Positions 40,111 through 48,390 are shown, counted from the first letter of the stretch. The stretch is DNA of 64,000 nt from Legionella londiniensis (GCF_001467825.1 NZ_LNYK01000001.1:62121-126120); one strand, 5' to 3'. Made by a program: numbers and translations. The notes: a model not told the origin generated them from the letters alone.

Positions 40111-43100
40111 ATGAAAGAGTGGAAGGCAAGTCTTCAGGTAAAATTGGCTGAGAAACTGGGACAAGAGAAGGGGGGCGGTCTCTTTAAGAAGTATGCGGAA
40201 AGTTTTCCGGCGGGCTACTGTGAAGATTATGATCCTGAAACTGCCAGTCAAGATATTGCTTTTCTTGAAGAAGTATCTGAAAAAAATACTCTTGCTTTAA
40301 AATTTTATCACCTGCCCAAAGAAGAAAAAAACAGGCTGCACCTTAAGTTATTTCAGTGGCAAAGGCCTGTGCCTTTATCCGATGTATTGCCGATGCTTGA
40401 GAATTTTGATCTTCGCACCCATACTGAACATCCTTACAAAATCATTCGCGGTCGTGAAACCATCTGGATTAACGATTTCTCCCTGGAAACCAAACTTCAG
40501 GATTTAAAGCTTCAGAAAATCCAACTGCTGTTTGAGGAAGCGTTTGCGCGTGTTTATTTCGGACAGGCTGAAAATGACGGGTTTAACAAACTGATATTAG
40601 GCGCTTCACTTTCCTGGCGTGAGGCAAATATTTTGCGGGCTTACGCCAAATATTTACATCAAATTCGCTTCCCTTACAGCCAGCTGTATATTGAACGCGC
40701 GCTCACCAAAAATCTGGCCCTTGTCGAAGATCTCATTCAGTTTTTCAAACTGATGCATGACCCTAAAAAGAATTTGCCGGCCGCCAAAATCAATCAAGCA
40801 GAACAAGAGATTCTTGCCAGGCTGGAACTGATACCTGAACTGGATGAAGATACCATTATCAGGAGGCTGCTTTGTCTAATTAAGGCAACCTTGCGCACCA
40901 ATTACTATCAAGTGGATGAAAACGGCGCGCCCAAAACATATCTTTCCTTTAAGTTTAATTCGCGAAGCATACCTGATATGCCTTTGCCCGTGCCAATGTA
41001 TGAAACGTTTGTCTATTCCGCACGGTTTGAGGGCATACATTTGCGGTATGGCAAGGTAGCGCGCGGCGGGCTCCGCTGGTCTGACCGCTTGGAAGACTAC
41101 CGCACGGAAATTTTGGGGCTGATGAAGGCGCAGGTAGTCAAGAACTCGGTCATCGTGCCTACTGGCGCTAAAGGCGGCTTTACCTTAAAGCATTTGCCCA
41201 AGAGCCCTTTGAAGGAAGCGCTTCAGAAAGAAGTGGCTGCCTGCTATGGCCTTTTTATCCGCGGCCTTCTTGATTTAGCCGATAATGTCCGCGAAGAAAA
41301 AACCATCCCTCCCAAAGATGTTGTCTGTCATGATGCTTCAGACCCCTATCTGGTAGTGGCGGCTGATAAGGGAACCGCCACGTTTTCTGACCTTGCCAAC
41401 AGCATTGCGGAAGAATACGGTTTTTGGCTGGGCGATGCCTTCGCTTCCGGCGGTTCGGCAGGATATGATCATAAAAAAATGGGAATTACCGCACGCGGTG
41501 CCTGGGAGTCGGCGAAAAGGCATTTTAGGGAACTGGAAATTGACCCTGAACAGTCAATATTTACCGTTGCAGGCATTGGCGATATGAGCGGCGATGTGTT
41601 TGGCAATGGCATGCTTTATTCAGATAACATTCGATTAATTGCAGCTTTTGATCACAGGCATATTTTTATCGACCCGAATCCCGACCCAAAAATTTCATTT
41701 GAGGAACGAAAGCGTTTATTTCAACTTCCTTCCTCGTCCTGGGAAGATTATGATTCCAGTTTGATTTCAAAAGGCGGCGGTGTTTTTAAACGTACCCTCA
41801 AAGCAATTGCGCTTACTCCGGAAATGAAAAAAGCGCTCGACGTCAAAAGCGATTCGTTGACCCCTGATGAATTAATCCGAGCCATCCTGAAAGCCCCTGT
41901 GGATTTGTTATTTAATGGGGGCATTGGCACTTATGTCAAATCATCAAAAGAAAGCCATGCGGATGTTGGCGACCGCGCCAATGATCGCTGCCGCGTCAAC
42001 GGCAGCGAGCTTCGCTGTAAAATAGCCTGTGAAGGCGGCAATTTGGGCTTCACCCAGTTGGGGCGGGTTGAATTTGCGTTGAATGGCGGCCTTGTTAATA
42101 CCGATTTTATTGATAATTCAGGAGGAGTGGATTGTTCTGACCATGAAGTGAACTTAAAAATATTATTGAATCAAGAAACGCGAAACGGCAAATTATCGCT
42201 AAAAGCCCGTAACAAATTGCTGGCGTCGCTTACTTCAGAAATAGGGGATTTGGTGCTGGCCAACAATTATTACCAGGCATTGGCTTTAAGTTATGCGGGT
42301 TTTATGGCCAGGGAAGAGATAGGCTTACATGCCGACTATCTAAAAGAGCTTGAGTCACAAAATATTCTTAATCGCGAAGTCGAGTATTTGCCTCAAAACA
42401 AGCAGCTGATGGAGCGTAAGGCGGCAGGTCAGGGGCTCACTCGGCCGGAACTTGCCGTTCTTCTTGCCTATACCAAGATCCACCTAAAAAATGATATCTT
42501 AAATTCCACGCTTGTTGAGGATCCATACCTCGCCCTTCAACTGGAAACTGCATTTCCAAAATTAATTGGTAAAAAATACAAAGAGCCTTTAAGGGAACAT
42601 CAATTAAAGCGCGATATCATTGCAACCCAGCTTGCCAATAGCGTGGTGAACAATATGGGAATCACGTTTATTTTCAAGACAGGGATGGAAACAGGCGCGT
42701 CAGTTGCTGATATCATTCGGGCCTATACTGTCGCTTCTGAAATTTTTTCAACGAAAGAGTTGCTGAACACGATTCAGTCTCTTGATTATCAAATTTCTCT
42801 GGCTGAACAGTTTGATATGGTAAAAAACATCCGCACCCTGATTGCCTTATCCACCCGGTGGTTTCTGCAAAACAACCGCCTGCAAGGCGAGATCCAGCCA
42901 TTGATCAAGGAATACAGCCAAAAAATCAGGGCGCTTGAACAGTTAATTCCCGAGCTGATGGGCGGGGTGACACAACATTATCTCGAAACCCTGACCGAAC
43001 AATTCCAAAATGCGGGGCTTTCAAGGGCCACTGCCCAGCGCATTGCTGCCTATCGTGCCATCTACACCACTTTAAACATCATTGAAGTGGCAAGAACCCA

Positions 43101-43482
43101 CAAGCTGGATATGGAACAAACCGCAAGATTCTATTTTGCCGCAGGCGAGCGGTTGAATCTTTTGTGGTTTCGCGATCAAATGGCAAGCGATACACGGGAA
43201 GGCTACTGGAACCAGCTTGCCAAGCTTTCACTGCGCGATGAGCTCGATTTGGCGCAGCGCACCCTGACGCAGCGCATTATGGCCAGTACCGGCAAAGGCG
43301 AGGTGGACACAAGAATAGAAGCTTGGATGGCCGAGAATCCTGCCATTATTGAACGATGGAATAAATTATTATCCATGGTACACAGCAGCGGCTCGGCGGA
43401 TTACAGCATGTTTTTTATCGTTATCCGCGAATTTATCAGATTACTGAATAATTCATTATCCCATGGCGCTGCTTCATCCTGA
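40111..43482 (+). CDS. large-type NAD-glutamate dehydrogenase, N-terminally short
   Basis: Oxidatively deaminates glutamate to 2-oxoglutarate with NAD+, feeding amino-acid carbon to the TCA cycle. The 1123-residue protein contains the catalytic segment KVARGGLRWSDR (about residues 315-326), ILGLMKAQVVKNS and PTGAKGGF, later GIGDMSGDVFGNGML and LFNGGIGTYVK, typical of the GDH-2 180-kDa class. That class has about 1600 residues with its catalytic domain starting near residue 800; here about 500 N-terminal residues with ACT-like domains are absent. A strong AAGGAG eight bases before the ATG shows that this is a true start, not a broken gene. It follows the adenylate cyclase. Confidence 0.9.
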   Translation: MKEWKASLQVKLAEKLGQEKGGGLFKKYAESFPAGYCEDYDPETASQDIAFLEEVSEKNTLALKFYHLPKEEKNRLHLKLFQWQRPVPLSDVLPMLENFDLRTHTEHPYKIIRGRETIWINDFSLETKLQDLKLQKIQLLFEEAFARVYFGQAENDGFNKLILGASLSWREANILRAYAKYLHQIRFPYSQLYIERALTKNLALVEDLIQFFKLMHDPKKNLPAAKINQAEQEILARLELIPELDEDTIIRRLLCLIKATLRTNYYQVDENGAPKTYLSFKFNSRSIPDMPLPVPMYETFVYSARFEGIHLRYGKVARGGLRWSDRLEDYRTEILGLMKAQVVKNSVIVPTGAKGGFTLKHLPKSPLKEALQKEVAACYGLFIRGLLDLADNVREEKTIPPKDVVCHDASDPYLVVAADKGTATFSDLANSIAEEYGFWLGDAFASGGSAGYDHKKMGITARGAWESAKRHFRELEIDPEQSIFTVAGIGDMSGDVFGNGMLYSDNIRLIAAFDHRHIFIDPNPDPKISFEERKRLFQLPSSSWEDYDSSLISKGGGVFKRTLKAIALTPEMKKALDVKSDSLTPDELIRAILKAPVDLLFNGGIGTYVKSSKESHADVGDRANDRCRVNGSELRCKIACEGGNLGFTQLGRVEFALNGGLVNTDFIDNSGGVDCSDHEVNLKILLNQETRNGKLSLKARNKLLASLTSEIGDLVLANNYYQALALSYAGFMAREEIGLHADYLKELESQNILNREVEYLPQNKQLMERKAAGQGLTRPELAVLLAYTKIHLKNDILNSTLVEDPYLALQLETAFPKLIGKKYKEPLREHQLKRDIIATQLANSVVNNMGITFIFKTGMETGASVADIIRAYTVASEIFSTKELLNTIQSLDYQISLAEQFDMVKNIRTLIALSTRWFLQNNRLQGEIQPLIKEYSQKIRALEQLIPELMGGVTQHYLETLTEQFQNAGLSRATAQRIAAYRAIYTTLNIIEVARTHKLDMEQTARFYFAAGERLNLLWFRDQMASDTREGYWNQLAKLSLRDELDLAQRTLTQRIMASTGKGEVDTRIEAWMAENPAIIERWNKLLSMVHSSGSADYSMFFIVIREFIRLLNNSLSHGAASS

Positions 43483-43492
43483 TTGGGCTCGC

Positions 43493-43510
43493 GTTGGGCC
43501 AAGGCCCAAC
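43493..43510. terminator. GC-rich hairpin after the glutamate dehydrogenase
   Basis: GTTGGGCC-AA-GGCCCAAC is a perfect inverted repeat beginning 11 bases after the stop codon and lying between two convergent genes. No T tract follows, so it is a candidate bidirectional stop only. Confidence 0.45.
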
Positions 43511-43529
43511 CTGCGTCTGATTGACCCCG

Positions 43530-43946
43530 TTACCCTGATTTCAGCTCAAAATCATCACAGGGGATATTCAGCATATCGAGCCCTTTTTCAAGGTAATCGG
43601 GCAGAAAAGGATGTGCCAATAAATAATCTACAAAATTAACAGGCATATTGTCTCTGGCGGCATCTTTTGCTGCCTGCCAATCGTCAAAATCGCCGCGGCC
43701 AAGGTACATGAGGGCGAGCAGCTCTGTTTGCAGGGAAGGCTCAAGAGAGCCTATCGCATTTTTAATTTCAAGATAAGTCAGGTCATCCTGGTGGTCGGCC
43801 AGAACCTGTGCCCAGTCATATTCATATTCGGTATCAGGCGAGTCTTCAGGGATCGAAACCTCTTCCTTGGCATGGAACTCGCGCGCTCTTAAAATCAGCA
43901 GGCAGACAATATCGGGGTTGATGCTTAGCGCATTTACATTAGCCAT
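43530..43946 (-). CDS. DUF3775 family protein
   Basis: A 138-residue acidic soluble protein. The central LQTELLALMYLGRGDFDDWQ followed by AAKDAARDN (about residues 72-101) is the recognisable DUF3775 core; the N-terminus has LLILRAREFHAKEE. Function is unknown. AAGGA lies eight bases before the ATG. It converges on the glutamate dehydrogenase gene and stands alone. Confidence 0.78.
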   Translation of the reverse strand: MANVNALSINPDIVCLLILRAREFHAKEEVSIPEDSPDTEYEYDWAQVLADHQDDLTYLEIKNAIGSLEPSLQTELLALMYLGRGDFDDWQAAKDAARDNMPVNFVDYLLAHPFLPDYLEKGLDMLNIPCDDFELKSG

Positions 43947-44202
43947 AAAACAGTCCTTTGTTTATTGCCTATATCAAATTATAGGACACTAAAACGAATA
44001 CTATTTAAACTGCCGCAAGCAGGTGCGCTTTTAGCTTGGCGGATATGGGAATTTGAGCGGCAACCCGTATTAGGCTTTCTTGAATACGGGTTGCGGTTAT
44101 GCATTATGATAATCTATTATTTACTCCGTTGCTGAATGTATTTGCAATTTGTTTTGCAGTGTCTATAGCTCCCCCCACCGCCCGTCCAGCCAACCAAACT
44201 AA
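43947..44202. other. non-coding stretch before the rplI remnant
   Basis: No credible gene. It carries the upstream region of the DUF3775 gene (with a TATAAT on the minus strand at 43983-43978), the perfect hairpin at 44060-44094 and about 100 bases of unassigned sequence. An 89-codon frame starting at 44099 crosses the rplI remnant in the wrong phase and is not a gene. Confidence 0.4.
44060..44094. repeat. perfect 12-bp hairpin
   Basis: GCAACCCGTATT and AATACGGGTTGC are exact reverse complements around an 11-base loop (AGGCTTTCTTG). No T tract follows on either strand. It lies about 110 bases before the rplI remnant and may be a decayed terminator or a recombination-associated palindrome. 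Confidence 0.55.
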
Positions 44203-44313
44203 TTCACCTTACCTGAAGGGCCATTGCATTCAGTTGGGGAATACGAAGTCGAAATTCACCTCCATAACGGCGTTTTGGCTAATTTTCGCATGGAAGTGGT
44301 TGCCGCGAAGTAA
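44203..44313 (+). pseudogene. rplI: 3'-terminal remnant of rplI (ribosomal protein L9)
   Basis: A 36-codon frame ending in TAA reads FTLPEGPLHSVGEYEVEIHL and continues with HNGVLANFRMEVVAAK. It aligns end to end with the C-terminus of L9 (compare E. coli RLPNGVLRTTGEHEV and the final NVVAE), including the conserved LP-x-G, GE-x-EV and terminal VVA. The frame is closed by a stop immediately upstream, and no other part of L9 is seen. It is therefore a truncated copy of the gene's end. The functional rplI must be elsewhere. Confidence 0.75.
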
Positions 44314-44410
44314 AACTCATCCTCAGACACTGAGGTCAAAAGATATGAATTTTTTAAGTTTCGGGTGAGCAGCTGATTAATCAGTTGCTCACTATGGTGT
44401 CTGGTTTCTC

Positions 44411-44821
44411 TTACTTAAGACCATTTACGAACCCATTATAAACATTTTTGGCGGGGTCTATAACGGTGTGTTTAAGAACTCCACCTGCGATTTTTCCTCC
44501 CCACTGAAATGCGTCATCTATAAAGGTTCCTCCAGCGACTTGCTGCAGTTGCTCAGGTGAAAGGTTTTTACTGGCAGCAGTTTTCGGCACTAGAAGCGGA
44601 AAGACATTATCCGGCAAGGAATCTATTTCTTTTTGGCTTCCGACAAATTTAACCTCAACGCCTTTTTTGAATTTCAGCCCAAGATTTTCCAGAGCCTCGC
44701 GAGGGTTTTGAACAAAAAATTTACGGAAATCTTCATCGTTAACGAGTTTTTCCGCTGATTTTTCCAATATGGCGTACACCTCTTCCTTTGGCATATCGGT
44801 GAGCTTGTTTACATGAATCAT
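44411..44821 (-). CDS. NHLP-leader family RiPP/bacteriocin-type precursor
   Basis: A 136-residue precursor-like protein. Residues about 11-98 match the nitrile hydratase-like leader peptide (NHLP): FRKFFVQNPREALENLGLKF, KGVEVKFVGSQKEIDSLPDN, then VFPLLVP and a terminal LSPEQLQQVAGG. Cleavage after Gly98 would release a 38-residue peptide (99-136) with glycine-zipper-like WGGKIAGG, no cysteine, and a basic end. In known systems such leaders guide modifying enzymes or C39-peptidase ABC exporters; none is seen in the window. GGAGG lies six bases before the ATG. It could be a bacteriocin, a secreted signal, or a protein keeping the leader fold for another use. Confidence 0.82.
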   Translation of the reverse strand: MIHVNKLTDMPKEEVYAILEKSAEKLVNDEDFRKFFVQNPREALENLGLKFKKGVEVKFVGSQKEIDSLPDNVFPLLVPKTAASKNLSPEQLQQVAGGTFIDDAFQWGGKIAGGVLKHTVIDPAKNVYNGFVNGLK

Positions 44822-44946
44822 GATGCACCTCCACTTTAGGCATTACATGCATTAATAAGTATAGTTCAAAGACAACGAACTGCAGCGAGCCCAATAGGCA
44901 AGGCACAATACGGGTCGATATCCTGAATGCAGGTGATGGATCAAAA

Positions 44947-44974
44947 TTGCTTAATCTTTTTTAAGTACTATAGT
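44947..44974 (+). promoter_or_regulatory. sigma-70 promoter of dctA
   Basis: TTGCTT (44947-44952) and TATAGT (44969-44974) are spaced by 16 bases, about 30 bases upstream of the start codon. The -10 sits in a small AGTACTATAGTATT palindrome. Confidence 0.6.
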
Positions 44975-45004
44975 ATTGATAAATCCACTTAATGCGTGCA
45001 CAGG

Positions 45005-46309
45005 ATGGCCAAATTAAAGCTCGGATTTGTAAAAAAATTATATGTGCAGGTCATGGCAGCAATTCTTTTGGGCGCAGTTCTTGGCGTCTGTTATCCAGAA
45101 TTTGCCAGTTCCTTAAAGCCGCTGTCAGATGCCTTCATTAAACTCATCAAAATGCTCATTGCGCCGATCATCTTTCTCTCGCTTGTTTCAGGAATTGCAG
45201 CGATGCAGGATATAAAAGAAGTGGGAAAAATAGGCGCATCCGCACTGCTTTATTTTTTTATCACCACAACCCTTGCGTTGGCATTCGGACTCATGGCGGC
45301 CAATATGCTGCAGCCAGGGCGAGGTTTGAATATTGAACCGGGCGCGTTGGCTGCCGGCAGCCAATATCTGCTTAATCATCAAGGCGCTAAGGCAGAAGGT
45401 GTTGTTCTCAATTTCATTCCCCATTCCTTTTTAAGCCCTTTCATTGAGGGGGAAATAGTTCAGGTATTATTCATTGCGATATTATTTTCCTTTGCCTTAT
45501 TGCTCGCGGGCGAAAAAGCAAGCCCGTTATTAGAGAGCATAAAAATATTAAATGATGTATTTTTTAAAATGATCCAAATCATTATGTATCTTGCGCCGCT
45601 GGCTGCTTTTGCAGCCATGGCTTTCAGCATAGGCCAATATGGCATCAGTTCGCTGCTGAATTTACTTGGCCTTGTAGCCCTCTTTTTTATGACTTGCCTG
45701 TTATTTATTTTCGTGGTGCTCGGGACTATTCTTAAGGCTTATTGCAAGGTGAATATATTCCATCTCCTGGGTTATATTAAAACTGAACTCTGGCTGGTTT
45801 TGGGAACTTCATCAAGCGAAACCGCGCTGCCTATGCTGATGGAAAAGCTTAAGCGCCTTGGCTGTGAAAAAAATATCGTGGGACTCGTGTTGCCGGTTGG
45901 GTATTCCTTTAACCTCGATGGGACCGCCATTTATTTAACGCTTGCTGCATTATTTATCGGCCAGGCAACCAATATTGATTTGAGTTTTTGGCAACAGCTT
46001 TCGCTCCTGGCCATTATGATAATCAGCTCTAAAGGGGCGGCAGGCGTGAGCGGCAGCGGATTTTTAGTGTTAGCCAGTTCATTGGCAGCGCTTGATTTGA
46101 TACCCGTTGCCGGAGTGCTCTTGATTTTAAGCATCGATCGTTTCATGTCGGATGGCCGGGCACTCACGAATATGATAGGCAACACCGTTGCTGCCATTAT
46201 TATTGCTGCCTGGCATAAAGGATTTGACAGTAATAAAGCCCGCGAGTTACTGCAACCGGATAAAAAAACTTTAAATCTTGAGCCAGCTATCGCCAGCCGC
46301 CGAGTGTAG
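45005..46309 (+). CDS. dctA: C4-dicarboxylate/amino acid:cation symporter (DctA-like)
   Basis: DAACS-family carrier that imports dicarboxylates (succinate, malate, fumarate) or acidic amino acids with H+ or Na+. The 434-residue protein has about eight helices and two re-entrant loops. The serine-rich hairpin LGTSSSETALPMLMEKL and the second motif VLPVGYSFNLDGTAIYLT, plus SKGAAGVSGSGFLVLASSL, are the signature; the first is nearer DctA than GltP. A GTG three codons upstream is possible. A good sigma-70 promoter precedes it. Confidence 0.87.
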   Translation: MAKLKLGFVKKLYVQVMAAILLGAVLGVCYPEFASSLKPLSDAFIKLIKMLIAPIIFLSLVSGIAAMQDIKEVGKIGASALLYFFITTTLALAFGLMAANMLQPGRGLNIEPGALAAGSQYLLNHQGAKAEGVVLNFIPHSFLSPFIEGEIVQVLFIAILFSFALLLAGEKASPLLESIKILNDVFFKMIQIIMYLAPLAAFAAMAFSIGQYGISSLLNLLGLVALFFMTCLLFIFVVLGTILKAYCKVNIFHLLGYIKTELWLVLGTSSSETALPMLMEKLKRLGCEKNIVGLVLPVGYSFNLDGTAIYLTLAALFIGQATNIDLSFWQQLSLLAIMIISSKGAAGVSGSGFLVLASSLAALDLIPVAGVLLILSIDRFMSDGRALTNMIGNTVAAIIIAAWHKGFDSNKARELLQPDKKTLNLEPAIASRRV

Positions 46310-46352
46310 CCCATATTAGCGAAGCGTAAAACGGGTGAAACAGGGTGTTCCA

Positions 46353-46439
46353 CCCAAAATATTTTGCATATATGGTTTTATAGGTGCCGTCGTTTTCCAT
46401 CGCCAGCAATGCCTGGTTGATAGCATCCATCAATTTATG
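46353..46439 (-). pseudogene. C-terminal remnant of an amino-acid-binding ABC transporter protein
   Basis: About 29 codons reading HKLMDAINQALLAMENDG and TYKTIYAKYFG match the C-terminal helix of family 3 periplasmic solute-binding proteins (AIN-x-AL-x-DGTY-x-I-x-K-x-FG). Upstream the similarity stops at the palindrome 46447-46477, and the remaining periplasmic domains are missing. The frame continues a few codons beyond without likeness. It appears to be the end of a lost gene. Confidence 0.65.
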
Positions 46440-46446
46440 TATATCG

Positions 46447-46477
46447 CTACATCTCGCGAACAAGCCGCGGGATGTAG
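46447..46477. repeat. REP-like palindrome
   Basis: CTACATCTCGCG (46447-46458) pairs with CGCGGGATGTAG (46466-46477) with one G-U-type mismatch and a seven-base loop. The sequence AACAAGCCGCGGGATGTAG closely matches AACAAGTCGTGGGACGTAG in the element at 1964-2064, showing a shared repeat family. It lies exactly at the 5' limit of the binding-protein remnant. Confidence 0.7.
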
Positions 46478-46516
46478 GCGACAAGTATTTTTTCGTACGT
46501 AGGCACTGTTTTTGTA

Positions 46517-46831
46517 CTAACCGTTATTGCTCAGTCGCCCAATAGTGCTGTCCAGGGCGCGTTTTAATTTATCAATTGCGCCGTTTATGGCTTCTTTATA
46601 ACTGGGGGCTGTGTCGCTTGCTACAACGGGTTGATGATGCTTAAGCCTTGCTTCAAGCAGGCAACGTTTGTCATTTTCTCCTGTTTTTTGATGGTCATCC
46701 TCTACATGAACTTCAATACGGGTGATGTACCCCTCAAAACGATGCAGCTTTTTGGTTAACTGCGCTTCAATTTCCTTGGCTACATATTGATACCCGTGCA
46801 CCTGGTTGCCGGGATTGATTTGAATTTGCAT
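46517..46831 (-). CDS. HPF/RaiA-family ribosome-associated protein
   Basis: A 104-residue member of the sigma-54-modulation/S30EA ribosome hibernation family. The pattern LTKKLHRFEGYITRIEVHVED, KRCLLEARLKHHQPVVASD and YKEAINGAIDKLKRALDS follows the beta-alpha-beta-beta-beta-alpha fold. It is more divergent than the hpf product at 2807-3106 and could bind ribosomes under other conditions. It lies downstream of the 5'-nucleotidase on the same strand, with 128 bases between. The ATG follows a GGAGAAAG site. Confidence 0.8.
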   Translation of the reverse strand: MQIQINPGNQVHGYQYVAKEIEAQLTKKLHRFEGYITRIEVHVEDDHQKTGENDKRCLLEARLKHHQPVVASDTAPSYKEAINGAIDKLKRALDSTIGRLSNNG

Positions 46832-46959
46832 ACTTTCTCCTTATGCTTAATAGCCCATTAAGAATGCTTAAAAAAACCATTAAATCCAGATAAGATATAG
46901 TATTCCAGCACCAAATAACAAGATGGGTAAACCAGGGGGGTAGCCCAAAACATCGCCTG

Positions 46960-48345
46960 TCAAAGTTCTGATGCTTCAATATCATGCACCAATAGTCTTC
47001 GTGTTGCCCTGAAATAAGTCAAGGGAGAATGATGCAGGAGATCGGCCAGTTTTTCCATGTATATGCAGGCATAGCGGTCGACTTGATAGGCGAAATAGCT
47101 TTCTTCAGCGCCAGTTCGGAAAACCCTGTCCCATTTGGCATTAAAAAAAGCATGATGCGCTTGCAACAAACCGGCTATATGCTTATCAAGTTCCATAATT
47201 TTTGTCTGCAGCGACTCAAGCTCCTCATTGTATTGACTGGTGTTTTCTTCGATGCTTTTGGTATAGAGTTCAATGTGTTGTTCTTCTAGTTTGCGCTTGC
47301 TTTTCATAGCGGATTCAATTTTTTCCTCAATAGGTTTGGCTCGAAGTTGCGCCGCTATCTCCTTGCCAAGCTCCTCAACCACAAGAGCAGTTCTCCAGTT
47401 GCAGTCTTTTTTCAAGCGCAGGATATCGCCATAAATATGATCGCCAATATATAAAATTTCATCGCCGGTTAATTGCAAATCTTCGGTAAATTTTGTCGCG
47501 TAGCCGCCTTGATAAATACCGGGCGTGATGGGGCCTGAGAAATTGGTCATGCTCCCGTCTTCAGGATTGACGCGTAAAAAACGGTATTCATCATAGAAAA
47601 AGCGGGGCTTATTGGCGATGGTAATGACATATTCAAACAAGTCGTGCCAACGCTCCCCTTTCTCTAAATACGGCGTTAAGGCGTAATTTAACAATAGATT
47701 GGCATATTGGTATTCAGAATTGGTTAATATAAAGATTTTTTTCCCATGATGAATATATCTTTTCAACCCTTCAACGACTTCACGATCACGGTAAATAAAC
47801 CGCTCCGGATTATCGCAAATATGCTGTTTTAGTGTCCCTTCAGCATGCACTTCATCAACACCGCTTAAAACATCCAGCGCAATCACGCTGTAGCTTGGCA
47901 AATCATGGGGGTGTTCATCCTTGTAATCGATAAGCTGCCCATATAAAACACAAAAGGCAATCGAAAAGGAAGTGTCTATGGCCATATAGTTTGGATCATT
48001 TAAATCGACATAGATACTGCGGTAGAACTGCTTTTGTTCTGAAAAATCGATGGATTTTGTGCCATGATAGCTTTGCCGGATGGCTGCATAACGGCTCAGT
48101 TTTAAAATATTGCCGTTTTTGCTGTCAATGACCAGGCCGCGGATTGCATCTTGAAAATTGAATTTAAACTGTTTAATGCTTTCTGGATAATTTTTGTGTT
48201 TTATCAGATTTTCTATAACCAGCTTGTAAACCAGGGTTTCAAAGTTTTCTGTGCGGTAGCGAATAAGGGTATGATCCATATCAAGGCCAATGTATTTGAT
48301 TTTTTTCATATTTAAGATGCGGTTTACAAAAACTTTTTGTTTCAT
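46960..48345 (-). CDS. HAD-type cytosolic 5'-nucleotidase (IMP/GMP-type)
   Basis: Dephosphorylates purine nucleoside monophosphates; the family includes the structurally characterised Legionella pneumophila enzyme related to human cN-II. The 461-residue protein has motif I IGLDMDHTLIRY with D22 and D24, motif II ILTNSEYQYAN, and motifs III/IV with YIGDHIYGDILRLKK, plus C-terminal coiled helices. AAGGA six bases before ATG 48345 supports this start, although an ATG twelve codons later begins just before the conserved core. It points away from the nickel transporter gene with a 45-base gap on the same strand. Confidence 0.88.
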   Translation of the reverse strand: MKQKVFVNRILNMKKIKYIGLDMDHTLIRYRTENFETLVYKLVIENLIKHKNYPESIKQFKFNFQDAIRGLVIDSKNGNILKLSRYAAIRQSYHGTKSIDFSEQKQFYRSIYVDLNDPNYMAIDTSFSIAFCVLYGQLIDYKDEHPHDLPSYSVIALDVLSGVDEVHAEGTLKQHICDNPERFIYRDREVVEGLKRYIHHGKKIFILTNSEYQYANLLLNYALTPYLEKGERWHDLFEYVITIANKPRFFYDEYRFLRVNPEDGSMTNFSGPITPGIYQGGYATKFTEDLQLTGDEILYIGDHIYGDILRLKKDCNWRTALVVEELGKEIAAQLRAKPIEEKIESAMKSKRKLEEQHIELYTKSIEENTSQYNEELESLQTKIMELDKHIAGLLQAHHAFFNAKWDRVFRTGAEESYFAYQVDRYACIYMEKLADLLHHSPLTYFRATRRLLVHDIEASEL

Positions 48346-48390
48346 TATTGTTCCTTATTTCAACAGCATTAAGGTGGTTATCCATGTTTG

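Noticed and set aside
44099-44368. Open frame of 89 codons on the plus strand
   Set aside because: It overlaps the rplI remnant in a different phase, has no ribosome binding site and no protein-like conservation; the remnant explains the sequence better.
46767-46985. Minus-strand frame of 72 codons between the HPF-like gene and the nucleotidase
   Set aside because: It overlaps both neighbours, lacks a binding site and shows no family features.
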